Positions 1 to 6,265 of a stretch of DNA of 12,698 nucleotides are shown here, piece by piece. Source of the DNA: Syntrophomonadaceae bacterium (GTDB lineage Bacteria; Bacillota; Syntrophomonadia; Syntrophomonadales; Syntrophomonadaceae); contig JAAZOA010000076.1 of assembly GCA_012798055.1 (NCBI GenBank), positions 1 to 12,698 on the forward strand. The letters run 5' to 3'. Under the pieces are notes generated by a model. The model was not told the DNA's origin. It was given only the letters and a program-made list of their open reading frames with translations, and made no database searches. Within the stretch, counting starts at the first letter, position 1. Every line of letters begins with the position of its first letter. A program made the translations under genes and the position numbers.

Positions 1-443
1 ACCAGGAAAAAAACGGCTATGAATGGCAAAATAAAGAGGCTGAAGTTGATGGTATAAAATCTTTCCTCTGCCCATCCGGTAAGATTCCAGTTCATTATCT
101 GCGGTAATTTGAACAGAGTCCCCGCTACCAGGGCGAAAACCAATACCATGGCGATATCCCGGTGATTCCGTTTTTTACCGCTGCTGTCCGCGGGCTCCAC
201 CAACAGCTGCTTCCATAGATTTTCAGTATTTACTTTGGCGAATTCGCTGGAGACCGCATCCAGGTTGCCCATGCGTTTCACGCTGATCAAGAATGATTCA
301 TCCTCGGAGAGCCCCGCAGCCTGCAAATCTTCTATCTCATCCCGCAGATGGCTTTGAAGCTCGTGGATATCGCTCTCCTTGAAATGGCCGTGGGCGCGCA
401 GGTGATCGGTCCAGGAATTGATCTCGCGTTCCATGTCGAACAA
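1..443 (-). CDS. HAAS / permease-prefix-domain membrane protein, N-terminal part (cut by window edge)
   Basis: This frame is open from 443 to the window edge and gives 147 residues. The first ~80 residues are charged and helical (around EREINSWTDHLRAHG and DEIEDLQAAGLSEDE, with VKRMGNLDAVSSEF). That is the pattern of the HAAS / permease prefix domain 1 found at the start of Firmicute membrane proteins encoded next to PadR regulators. Two hydrophobic stretches follow, near residues 100-110 and 133-147, so a multi-pass C-terminal part is expected beyond the edge. A TTG start at 443 is preferred because GAGGAGG lies 7 nt upstream; the in-frame ATG at 434 would be 16 nt away. The PadR stop is only 18 nt upstream, so the two genes very probably form one operon. 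By family precedent PadR represses this gene. The exact function is unknown, and the domain call rests on sequence pattern only. Confidence 0.75.
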   Translation of the reverse strand, partial: MFDMEREINSWTDHLRAHGHFKESDIHELQSHLRDEIEDLQAAGLSEDESFLISVKRMGNLDAVSSEFAKVNTENLWKQLLVEPADSSGKKRNHRDIAMVLVFALVAGTLFKLPQIMNWNLTGWAEERFYTINFSLFILPFIAVFFL

Positions 444-461
444 TGCTATTCCTCCTCAAGT

Positions 462-794
462 TCAAGTCTCTTCGCTCCAGGTTTTGGCTAGAGCTGAATG
501 AACTATTTCCCATTGCTTTTTTTGCAGGTTCAATTCGGCTCTACCCCGCTCATTTATCCGGTAATATTTGCGTTGACGTCCAGCATCTGATTTGTGCCAG
601 TATGATTCAATAAATCCTTGTTCTTCTAGGCGGTGAAGTACAGGATAGAGCATGCCTTCCGTCCAGACCAGCTCATTTTGTGACATTTCCTTCACCTTTT
701 TGATAATCGCGTAACCATAACTGTCGCTTTCTTTCAAAATAGCCAAGATGAGGGGTGTCGCAGACGCGGCGATTAAATCCTTGGATACATTCAT
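462..794 (-). CDS. PadR-family transcriptional repressor
   Basis: A 110-residue protein of the size usual for the short PadR subfamily. The winged helix is clear: LAILKESDSYGYAIIKKV (helix 1 region, ~residues 17-34), the WTEGMLYPVLHRLEEQGFI recognition segment (~44-62) and the wing ending in RKYYRINERGRAEL (~76-88). A final helix follows for dimerisation. Members bind palindromic operators as dimers and usually repress their own operon and a neighbouring membrane protein gene. GGAGGGG precedes the ATG. The promoter upstream lies inside inverted and direct repeats, which fits autorepression. The downstream partner is the HAAS-type membrane protein 18 nt away. The inducer is unknown. The family call is secure; the regulatory target is inferred from layout. 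Confidence 0.93.
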   Translation of the reverse strand: MNVSKDLIAASATPLILAILKESDSYGYAIIKKVKEMSQNELVWTEGMLYPVLHRLEEQGFIESYWHKSDAGRQRKYYRINERGRAELNLQKKQWEIVHSALAKTWSEET

Positions 795-817
795 TAAATC
801 CCCCCTCCATACCTAAT

Positions 818-861
818 ACCTCTATGTATGTTTCAATGATACATAGAGGTTCTATGTATGT
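818..861. promoter_or_regulatory. Probable PadR operator: inverted plus direct repeat
   Basis: ACCTCTATGTAT (818-829) is a perfect 12-bp inverted copy of ATACATAGAGGT (839-850), separated by 9 bp. A third element, TCTATGTATGT (851-861), directly repeats 821-831. The array covers the -10, the spacer and the expected start site of the PadR promoter, so a bound dimer would block polymerase. Known PadR sites contain ATGT/ACAT half-sites, which are present here. Binding is inferred. Confidence 0.75.
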
Positions 862-864
862 CAA
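836..864 (-). promoter_or_regulatory. Consensus promoter of the PadR operon
   Basis: Read on the minus strand, TTGACA (864-859) is followed by a 17-nt spacer and TATCAT (841-836), a near-perfect vegetative promoter. Transcription would begin near 829, about 35 nt before the PadR start codon. It overlaps the repeat array described separately. Confidence 0.8.
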
Positions 865-1018
865 ATAGAAATACGGCGGTAAGGGGGGCGATGGAAGCAC
901 TGGATTGGGAATGGAACAGGGGGCTGGCCTTAAATCTCCGAGACGACATGCGAAATTATTTGACGGCCGAGCAGTTCCCGAGACGAACCAATCAACCAAG
1001 TCCTTCTGTTTGCACTTG

Positions 1019-1066
1019 TTGATTACAATCGCAGTTTGAACTAGACTTTTAGCAGCAGTTCTGCTA
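1019..1066 (+). promoter_or_regulatory. Candidate promoter and palindrome for the first TetR gene
   Basis: TTGATT (1019-1024), a 17-nt spacer and TAGACT (1042-1047) make a mediocre promoter, each hexamer matching 4 of 6 consensus bases. Just downstream is a perfect 6-bp inverted repeat, TAGCAG (1050-1055) and CTGCTA (1061-1066), where a TetR dimer could block initiation. The second TetR gene in the window has the same layout with much stronger elements. Confidence 0.4.
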
Positions 1067-1146
1067 TAGCCCACCCAATAACCACAATATGTTTTAGTTT
1101 AGTGCTGCTTAGCAATGCCCTTTACCCGGGACGGAGGCGAAAAATC

Positions 1147-1752
1147 GTGGAACCGAGAATAAAAAAGTCGGATGACCGCAGGGTCAGGAAGACCAGGAAG
1201 GTGCTGAAAGAGAGCCTGGCCACACTGCTCTTGGAGAAAAACATCAATTCCATAACCGTCCAGGAACTGGTCAAACTCGCCGGCATCAACCGGAGCACCT
1301 TTTACCTGCATTACCGGGATATAAAAGACATGCTCTCGCAGATAGAGGCGGAGATGATTGAAGAACTGGAAGAGATTTCGAAGAGGTATCCCCCTTCCCT
1401 GGGCAAAAATCCCCATAATCCTTATATTGCAGCTTTGTTGCAGTATATCTGGGAAAATCGGACCTTCTGCAAGATGTTGCTGGGGCCCTTTGGCGATATG
1501 GCTTTCGTGGAGCAGCTGAAAAAGCTGGTTGCCCAGAAGAGATTTTCCTATCTGATGGATAATTGCCCGGATAACAAACTCCAGGACTATCAATACTGTG
1601 TAGCCTTTACAGTGGCTGGCTGCATCGGTCTTATCCAGACCTGGATCGAGTGCGGTATGGAGAAATCCCCCCAGGAACTGGCTCAGGTAGCGGAAGTCAT
1701 GATTCAAAACGGGATCGATTTCTTGCAGCGGGGAAATCCTGCCCAGCAGTGA
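1147..1752 (+). CDS. TetR/AcrR-family transcriptional regulator (TetR_C_7-like C-terminus)
   Basis: The protein is 201 residues from a GTG start at 1147, chosen because GGAGG (1133-1137) lies 9 nt upstream; the longer frame from 1102 has no such site. The N-terminus (DDRRVRKTRKVLKESLATLL) and the helix-turn-helix ITVQELVKLAGINRSTFYLH at ~36-55 are classic TetR. The form 'INRSTFYLHYRD' and the lack of a GYxxT-type start resemble the DhaS-like group with a TetR_C_7 ligand domain. That domain lacks conserved catalytic motifs and may bind a small ligand or partner protein. The gene stands alone, with no obvious target beside it, and it ends at a hairpin shared with the converging gene. The family is secure; ligand and regulon are unknown. 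Confidence 0.9.
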   Translation: MEPRIKKSDDRRVRKTRKVLKESLATLLLEKNINSITVQELVKLAGINRSTFYLHYRDIKDMLSQIEAEMIEELEEISKRYPPSLGKNPHNPYIAALLQYIWENRTFCKMLLGPFGDMAFVEQLKKLVAQKRFSYLMDNCPDNKLQDYQYCVAFTVAGCIGLIQTWIECGMEKSPQELAQVAEVMIQNGIDFLQRGNPAQQ

Positions 1753-1779
1753 AAAACCTCATTAACCGAAAACAAGAAT

Positions 1780-1805
1780 GCCGCGGGCACTATGACCCCC
1801 GCGGC
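1780..1805. terminator. GC-rich hairpin between convergent genes, possible bidirectional terminator
   Basis: GCCGCGGG (1780-1787) pairs perfectly with CCCGCGGC (1798-1805) over a 10-nt loop. It lies 28 nt after the TetR stop and 61 nt beyond the end of the converging minus-strand gene. The U-tract is weak on both sides (TATTCCTCTT on plus, ATTCTTGTTTT on minus), so termination may be partial. Confidence 0.55.
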
Positions 1806-1865
1806 TATTCCTCTTATGTTTGTTCGGTTCAAACTGATCCAATTTCCTGACTGATGTCTATTGAT

Positions 1866-2147
1866 TTACCCTTTGAGGCTGGCAATCTTGGCTTCAAACT
1901 CAGCGATTTTTTGCAGGTGGGCATCGATATTCTGGAAATCCTCTGCCAGCCCTTCCGGCAGGGCCGTCCCAGCCTTAAACATTCCGTATACCTTGTCGCC
2001 AATCTGCAGTTTAGCTTCGTTGATGGCATCCTTTTCCTTGGAAATCGCGGAGTTGATTTTGGTGATTTCAACCATTTCGGAAGCTTTTTCAGAGGCCTCG
2101 TGGACACCTTCGGTAATCTTTTTACCTAAATCCTGAAAAAACGCCAT
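1866..2147 (-). CDS. Small coiled-coil protein related to zinc-ribbon-tailed proteins, without the ribbon
   Basis: A 93-residue acidic/helical protein starting MAFFQDLGKKITEGV. The order is a short amphipathic N-terminus, EITKINSAISKEKDAINEAK, LQIGDKVYGMFKAG and a final heptad-rich helix (IDAHLQKIAEFEAKIASLKG). This matches the N-terminal half of common Firmicute proteins that then carry a CxxC...CxxC zinc ribbon. Here the stop falls right after the coiled coil, and neither the protein nor the following 60 bp encodes a cysteine pair in any frame I read. GGAGGG sits 8 nt before the ATG, so expression looks real. It is probably cytosolic and oligomeric. No function is established for the family, and the relationship is from pattern recall, so it is moderately sure. 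Confidence 0.75.
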   Translation of the reverse strand: MAFFQDLGKKITEGVHEASEKASEMVEITKINSAISKEKDAINEAKLQIGDKVYGMFKAGTALPEGLAEDFQNIDAHLQKIAEFEAKIASLKG

Positions 2148-2204
2148 AAAAAATCCCTCCTTCTCCTCAATATTTAGGTTCTATATATATCTTACTAGAT
2201 TGAT

Positions 2205-2228
2205 TCCCCGAAACACAATTGGCGGGGA
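2205..2228. other. Hairpin between the coiled-coil gene and the metK/DUF2179 end
   Basis: TCCCCG (2205-2210) pairs with CGGGGA (2223-2228) over 12 nt. It is placed where metK transcription could end, but no T-run follows on either strand, so it is at best a weak or Rho-assisted terminator. Confidence 0.35.
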
Positions 2229-2234
2229 GTGAAG

Positions 2235-2426
2235 CTATTTAGGATAATATTTTTTGCCCAGGCTAAATCCGCGGCCTCTTACTTCATTTCCCCGGTTGAT
2301 GATCATGAAGGCTTTAGGATCTATAACCTGAACCATTTCTTTCAGCCTCTGGAGTTCTCGGTTGGATACTATAGCGTGAAGCACTCCAATATTTCGTCCA
2401 AAATGAATTCTCTCAAGATCACTTGA
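2235..2426 (-). pseudogene. 3' remnant of a YitT-family (DUF2179) gene
   Basis: The minus frame that overlaps the last codons of metK and ends at TAG (2237-2235) reads 63 codons. They include VLHAIVSNRELQRLKEMV, IDPKAFMIINRG and NEVRGRGFS. This is the layout of the DUF2179 C-terminal domain of YitT-type membrane proteins: a beta strand 'VVSRRE', a helix, 'IDPxAFvii' and a final 'GxGF'. The several membrane helices that should precede it are absent, since metK occupies that place. There is no ATG before the middle of the domain and no ribosome binding site. It therefore looks like the leftover 3' end of a gene lost by deletion. The domain resemblance is fairly clear; expression as a small protein is unlikely but not excluded. 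Confidence 0.7.
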
Positions 2427-3609
2427 TCAAATCTGCTTCGCTCCTCAACAGGTCAGCTTTATCGGTTCTCTCCCAGGGCAGGTCCAGGTCGTCCCTCCCG
2501 AAATGGCCATAACAAGCCACTTGCCTGTATATTGGTCGCCTCAGGTCAAATTCCTTGATGATGGCAGCTGGCCGCAAATCGAAGTGTTTTCGGACCAAGT
2601 CCTCGATTCTGTCCTCATCTATCCGGTTGGTGCCGAAGGTGTCGACCATGACCGAAATAGGATGAGCTACGCCGATCGAATAGGCCAACTGGATTTCGCA
2701 TTTATCAGCCAATCCAGCCGCAACTATATTTTTAGCCACGTATCTGGCAGCATACGTGGCTGATCGGTCGACCTTGGTGGGATCCTTGCCGGAAAAGCAT
2801 CCCCCCCCGTGGCGGGCATAGCTGCCATAGGTATCCACAATGATCTTTTTACCAGTCAATCCGGAGTCTCCCTGAGGTCCGCCGATAACAAACCTGCCGG
2901 TGGCATTGATAAAATATTTGGTCCGGTCATCTAACAACTCGGCCGGCACCACAGTCTTGATAACTTTTTCGATAATATCTTTTCGGATTTGGGCATGGGT
3001 CACGTATTCTTCATGCTGGCAGGCAACCACGATTGCCTCTATCCGGCGCACCTGGTTCCCCAGGTACTCGACTGTAACCTGAGTTTTGCCATCCGGCCTC
3101 AGATAAGGCAGTTCCCCCGACTTCCTGGCTTCAGTCACTCTTCTGGCCAGTTTGTGAGCCAGGGTAATGGGCATCGGCATCAATTCCGGAGTTTCATTGC
3201 AGGCGAATCCAAACATGATCCCCTGGTCACCAGCCCCCAGCAAATCCAACTCGTCCCCCGACCCCTGTTTATACTCCAGCGATGCGTTGACTCCAACCGC
3301 AATATCTGCAGACTGCTCGTCGATTCCAGTTAAAACCGCACAGGCCTTGGCATCAAATCCGAAATCCGCCTTGGTATAACCTATTTCTTTGACGATCCCG
3401 CGCACAATCTTGGGGATGTCAAGGGAACTGGAGGTGGTGATTTGTCCAACCACCAGTACCAATCCGGTGCTTACCGTAACATCGCAGGCTACCCTCCCCC
3501 AGGGATCTTGCGCCATAATGGCATCCAAAATTCCATCCGAGATCTGATCGCACATCTTATCCGGGTGTCCCTCGGTTACCGACTCTGAAGTAAAAAACCA
3601 TTTCTTCAT
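2419..3609 (-). CDS. metK: S-adenosylmethionine synthetase
   Basis: MetK joins ATP and L-methionine to give S-adenosylmethionine, phosphate and diphosphate. It acts as a cytosolic tetramer and supplies methyl groups to the cell. The 396 residues are normal full length. Hallmarks present are FTSESVTEGHPDK (6-18, with His15 and Asp17), GAGDQGIMFGFA (125-136), GGPQGDSGLTGKK (243-255) and the P-loop-like GGGCFSGKDPTKVDRS (268-283), followed by AARYVAKNIVAAGLADKCE. The loop has Cys at 271 where many family members have Ala. The start is an ATG with GGGGAG upstream. The gene appears to be transcribed alone, since a strong terminator of the upstream gene lies about 110 bp before it. The 3' end overlaps a DUF2179 remnant by a few bases. 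Confidence 0.98.
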   Translation of the reverse strand: MKKWFFTSESVTEGHPDKMCDQISDGILDAIMAQDPWGRVACDVTVSTGLVLVVGQITTSSSLDIPKIVRGIVKEIGYTKADFGFDAKACAVLTGIDEQSADIAVGVNASLEYKQGSGDELDLLGAGDQGIMFGFACNETPELMPMPITLAHKLARRVTEARKSGELPYLRPDGKTQVTVEYLGNQVRRIEAIVVACQHEEYVTHAQIRKDIIEKVIKTVVPAELLDDRTKYFINATGRFVIGGPQGDSGLTGKKIIVDTYGSYARHGGGCFSGKDPTKVDRSATYAARYVAKNIVAAGLADKCEIQLAYSIGVAHPISVMVDTFGTNRIDEDRIEDLVRKHFDLRPAAIIKEFDLRRPIYRQVACYGHFGRDDLDLPWERTDKADLLRSEADLIK

Positions 3610-3673
3610 ACCTTACTCCCCTCTCCCCAATATTATTCTTGACATCCCCAACACGTTGATTATCAGCCCCCCG

Positions 3674-3713
3674 GGCTTTGCCAACGCCCCGGGCCTTTCC
3701 GTCCAGCAAAGCC
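3674..3713 (-). promoter_or_regulatory. Foldable GC-rich leader upstream of metK, class unknown
   Basis: Between the upstream terminator and metK, GGCTTTGC (3674-3681) is a perfect inverted copy of GCAAAGCC (3706-3713). A second pairing uses two copies of CCCGGG (3670-3675 and 3688-3693) and would compete with the first. It matches no SAM riboswitch consensus that I can recognise. No intrinsic terminator lies between it and the metK start, so any control would be translational or simply structural. A leader function is inference. Confidence 0.35.
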
Positions 3714-3717
3714 GCCT

Positions 3718-3750
3718 AAAAACAAAAACCGACTCCATTCAGTCGGTTTT
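3718..3750 (-). terminator. Intrinsic terminator of the 185-residue protein gene
   Basis: AAAACCGACT (3725-3734) and AGTCGGTTTT (3741-3750) form a perfect 10-bp stem with a 6-nt loop. On the minus strand it is followed by TGTTTTT. It starts 19 nt after the stop codon and separates this gene from metK. Confidence 0.88.
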
Positions 3751-3769
3751 GCGATTTGACTGACTCAAT

Positions 3770-4327
3770 TTAGGAAGGCCATAATATTTTGCCCCCCGAT
3801 CTTAAAGTCTCCAGCAGGTTTTGCAGTTCCAATTGCCTGGCTAGCAAAGCTTCCAGTTCTTTATCCGCCTGCAGGAGTTCTTCGGTCACCTTCTGTTTAT
3901 ATTTGGTGTTTAGGCTGCCGATCAAATTCCACACTGACATCCATATCTCAGTCCATACCTGGTCTCCGAACATCTCCGGCAAATGCAGAACAGCTAATAG
4001 ATATGACTGCTTCGCCTTTAGACCTGCTTCCAGTCCTTCATAGTTTTGCTTGGTTTCGGCAGAGGCTACACGCTGGAATTCCCTAAATGCTTCCCATACA
4101 TTCTCCCAGGCAAAATCCCAAACTTCGCAACCGGTGGACATCAAGGATTTGCGGAATACGGCCTCTGCTGCTGACTGCCGGTCCGCAAAAATCTGTTTCA
4201 ATTGCTTGTAACCCTCTTTGCCGGCGAAAGGCATCTTTTCCAGCATGACTATGCGTTTATCGATTTCTTTGCCAATTTCGGCCAGTTCAGCTTTGAGGAT
4301 TTTGACTTGCCGTGAATTGGATGCCAT
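3770..4327 (-). CDS. Unrecognised helical, tryptophan-rich cytosolic protein
   Basis: I do not recognise this 185-residue protein. The N-terminal ~30 residues (VKILKAELAEIGKEIDKR) and C-terminal ~40 (LLQADKELEALLARQLELQN) have heptad patterns typical of coiled coils. The middle has regular aromatics, including WDFAWENVWEAFREF (~70-84) and WTEIWMSVWNL (~126-136), suggesting a packed helical bundle. There is no signal peptide, membrane helix, catalytic motif or metal site, and only one cysteine. GGAGGAG stands 7 nt before the ATG, and a strong terminator follows the stop, so it is a genuine monocistronic gene. A TATAAT box 227 bp upstream suggests a long leader. The shape recalls granule- or surface-coating helical proteins such as phasins, but no motif supports that and I do not assign it. 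Confidence 0.85.
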   Translation of the reverse strand: MASNSRQVKILKAELAEIGKEIDKRIVMLEKMPFAGKEGYKQLKQIFADRQSAAEAVFRKSLMSTGCEVWDFAWENVWEAFREFQRVASAETKQNYEGLEAGLKAKQSYLLAVLHLPEMFGDQVWTEIWMSVWNLIGSLNTKYKQKVTEELLQADKELEALLARQLELQNLLETLRSGGKILWPS

Positions 4328-4619
4328 AGGAATCTCCTCCGTTTCTAAAGAGCATGGCTGAATAGGATAATGTGGTTCGTATCAACAATGTACTTAATGC
4401 GAATGGTTCCAGGCTGCCAGGATAGAGGACATCTGATGCTGCATCTGTATGTGCAACGATTAGCCGTGAAGGGGGAACTGGTTAGACTGTAACCAATCAA
4501 ATCGCTAGGCAGAATTGATAAGAAGACCAAGAGGCAGTCCATGGTCTAAATGTATTATACCATCCCCTGCTTGTCAAAATCAGGATTTAATCCATGTGAT
4601 ATTACCTGCTCACTAAATA

Positions 4620-4648
4620 TTGACACATGCCATATCTGCACCTATAAT
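4620..4648 (+). promoter_or_regulatory. Consensus promoter of the TetR-flavoprotein unit
   Basis: TTGACA (4620-4625), a 17-nt spacer and TATAAT (4643-4648) match the vegetative consensus in all 12 positions. Transcription should begin near 4655, within the palindrome that follows, so the unit should be strongly expressed when not repressed. Confidence 0.9.
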
Positions 4649-4672
4649 CCGAGTGAACGAACGTACACTCGG
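4649..4672. promoter_or_regulatory. Probable TetR operator (24-bp palindrome)
   Basis: CCGAGTG (4649-4655) and CACTCGG (4666-4672) are perfect inverted arms around a 10-bp centre. Over two 12-bp halves, 10 positions are symmetric. It begins right after the -10 box and runs into the ribosome binding site, so a bound TetR dimer would block transcription start. Autorepression by the adjacent TetR is inferred. Confidence 0.8.
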
Positions 4673-4683
4673 AGGAAGTCGAT

Positions 4684-5301
4684 ATGCAGATCGAGGCCTC
4701 GAAACAGAATAAGGAAAGACGCCAAAGACTCCTGGAATGCGCGTTGGATCTATTCATCGAGAAAGGCTACTTCAATACCTCCATCCGGGATATAATCGAA
4801 CGCTCCAGTTATGGCACCGGGACCTTTTACAACTATTTTGCGGATAGAGAGGATATCTTGAAAGCCCTGCTGGAGGTTTTTGCCGAACAGATCATAACCA
4901 GTATCACCGGATCCTATAGTGGGGAAGATGACCTCCTGGATAGTTTCATCGCAACTGAAAGAATCACCATGGAGGTCTTCGCCCGCCATGAAAAATTGTC
5001 GGAACTGTACAGCCGGGTGGCGGGAGCCAGCGCTCCGATCGATAAATGCCTGCAGCAGTTTGAAGATAGACTGCTGGCTTTCTACTCAAAAAATATCGAA
5101 TACGGGATTAAAAAAGGGGCATTCAAAAACGTCCCCGTTTCCCCAGTCGCCCACTCTATATTAGCCATCGAGAAATTCCTGTTGTACAAATGGATCGTTC
5201 TCCGGGCCATAACTAAAGACGAGATGGTAGAGATGGTCGTCTCTTTCCACGAAACATTAGCCGCTGGTTTATTGGCAGATAAATCTGGAGATTCTATATA
5301 G
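4684..5301 (+). CDS. TetR/AcrR-family transcriptional repressor
   Basis: A 205-residue protein. The DNA-binding domain spans ~8-55: RRQRLLECALDLFIEKGY, then TSIRDIIERSSYGTGTFYNY, then FADREDILKALL. 'GTGTFYNYF' is the standard recognition helix. The C-terminal domain, of about 140 residues, is helical, has no catalytic motif and should hold the ligand pocket and dimer interface. GGAGGA lies 7 nt before the ATG and overlaps the end of the palindromic operator. The iron-sulfur flavoprotein gene follows 62 nt downstream on the same strand without a visible terminator, so it is the obvious co-transcribed target. By analogy the inducer may be a redox-active or toxic organic compound, but nothing in the sequence identifies it. 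Confidence 0.94.
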   Translation: MQIEASKQNKERRQRLLECALDLFIEKGYFNTSIRDIIERSSYGTGTFYNYFADREDILKALLEVFAEQIITSITGSYSGEDDLLDSFIATERITMEVFARHEKLSELYSRVAGASAPIDKCLQQFEDRLLAFYSKNIEYGIKKGAFKNVPVSPVAHSILAIEKFLLYKWIVLRAITKDEMVEMVVSFHETLAAGLLADKSGDSI

Positions 5302-5363
5302 CCAGGCAGGTTCTTAAATACGGGCTCACCAATCACAAAGGATGCGGGAAGGAATGAGCGAAT

Positions 5364-6194
5364 ATGAGAAAGGTTTTGGGGTTAGTCGTTTCCAATCGTA
5401 AATTGGGTAACAGTGAACTGCTGGTCAAAGAGATCATGCTGAACATTCCTGAAGATTGCCAATTCGAATTGATACGCCTGCCCGATATGAAAATCGAGTC
5501 CTGTATTGCCTGCTACAAATGCTTGGAGTACGATAACGGGTGTGTCAAGCAGGATGATTTCAATTTCGTGATGGAGAAGATCACGCAGGCTGATGCCCTG
5601 ATCATAGGCGTCCCCGTCTATCTGCTGGGGCCGCAGGGATGCTATAAAATGCTCTGTGACAGGTTGGTGGCCGGATTCAAATACCACCCATACACCGCCG
5701 GCAAGCCGTGTATAATAGTTGTTCCCTACGGGACCAGGCGTTGGGAGGGTTACACCAGAGCCGCCTTGTTGGTGATGCCTCATCTGTTGCAGATGAAGAT
5801 TGTGGACTATTGGCCGGTATTTGCCACTCTTCCAGGCGAGTCCTTTATAAATGAAGCCAATCGGGAATATGCCCGTAACCTGGGAAAACGGGTGTTCCAA
5901 AGCGGTCCATTTGTCCCTGGGCCCTGGGAATGCCCTTATTGCGGCTCGGACCTATTCCGCTTGCTGCCCGGCAATAAGATCGAATGCCCCATGTGCGGAA
6001 TAGCAGGAGATCTCCAGTCAGGCCGCCAGCCCAATTTTGCGCCTGATCAGGAATGCCGCCTGTCGGAACACCAAATCCTCGAACATTTCGATGGATGGGT
6101 CAGGGAAATGAAAACCAAATTCTTCGAGAAAAAAGACCAGTTGAAAACGGTGCAGAAGGGCTATAAAGAATTCGACTGGTGGATCAAACCATAA
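5364..6194 (+). CDS. Iron-sulfur flavoprotein (flavodoxin-fold NAD(P)H:FMN oxidoreductase type) with C-terminal zinc ribbon
   Basis: The N-terminal ~180 residues have the flavodoxin-like reductase fold: GLVVSNRKLGNSELLVKEIM for the FMN phosphate loop (6-25), IIGVPVYLLGPQG for the flavin-contact loop (80-92) and a PYGTRRWEGYTRAA segment. Cysteines 47, 50, 53 and 60 form CX2CX2CX6C, the compact [4Fe-4S] motif of archaeal and clostridial iron-sulfur flavoproteins. These proteins accept electrons from ferredoxin and are linked to redox or oxygen stress. A second module follows: WECPYCGS (C190, C193) and ECPMCG (C208, C211), a rubredoxin/zinc-ribbon-like four-cysteine knuckle, then a charged tail to 276. 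Typical family members stop near 190-200 residues, so the tail is an addition. GGAAGGA precedes the ATG by 10 nt. Regulation by the upstream TetR is likely. Its substrate is unknown. Confidence 0.88.
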   Translation: MRKVLGLVVSNRKLGNSELLVKEIMLNIPEDCQFELIRLPDMKIESCIACYKCLEYDNGCVKQDDFNFVMEKITQADALIIGVPVYLLGPQGCYKMLCDRLVAGFKYHPYTAGKPCIIVVPYGTRRWEGYTRAALLVMPHLLQMKIVDYWPVFATLPGESFINEANREYARNLGKRVFQSGPFVPGPWECPYCGSDLFRLLPGNKIECPMCGIAGDLQSGRQPNFAPDQECRLSEHQILEHFDGWVREMKTKFFEKKDQLKTVQKGYKEFDWWIKP

Positions 6195-6265
6195 TCTTGT
6201 TCAGAAAAAGGAGGGCGGCTGCGGTCCCCTTGCTCTTGATCCAACTATCAGCCGAGATTGTCCAG

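Larger units (their letters stand above)
795..1146. other. Divergent regulator intergenic region (PadR / TetR)
   Basis: This 352-bp gap holds the PadR promoter-operator at its left end and a weaker promoter-palindrome pair for the TetR gene near 1019-1066. In between (865-1018) I see no convincing gene. An open frame on the minus strand runs through here and overlaps PadR, but it has low-complexity proline runs and no ribosome binding site. Confidence 0.6.
4328..4683. other. Divergent intergenic region with long leader of the minus-strand gene
   Basis: This 356-bp gap contains the promoter-operator of the second TetR gene (right side) and a perfect TATAAT (4559-4554, minus). The -35 region for the latter is poor: a TTGACA on the same strand lies only 12 nt away, too close. 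If that box is used, the 185-residue protein's mRNA has a leader of roughly 220 nt. I see no reliable gene inside: the open frame 4542-4345 (minus) has no ribosome binding site and an un-protein-like, Cys/Ser-rich composition. Confidence 0.5.

Noticed and set aside
673..1074. Long minus-strand open frame overlapping PadR
   Set aside because: It overlaps a secure gene, has proline/leucine low-complexity runs and no ribosome binding site.
1099..1707. Minus-strand open frame opposite the first TetR gene
   Set aside because: It is the antisense shadow of a clear TetR coding region; composition is not protein-like.
4345..4542. 65-codon minus frame just after a TATAAT box and just before the 185-residue protein gene
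   Set aside because: It would have to be leaderless, is rich in Cys/Ser without pattern, and has no ribosome binding site. It is treated as leader sequence.
5382..5900. 172-codon minus frame opposite the flavoprotein
   Set aside because: It is the antisense shadow of a gene with clear catalytic motifs.
6195..6265. Purine/pyrimidine stretch between convergent genes as a terminator
   Set aside because: Pairing is interrupted and there is no T-run on either strand.
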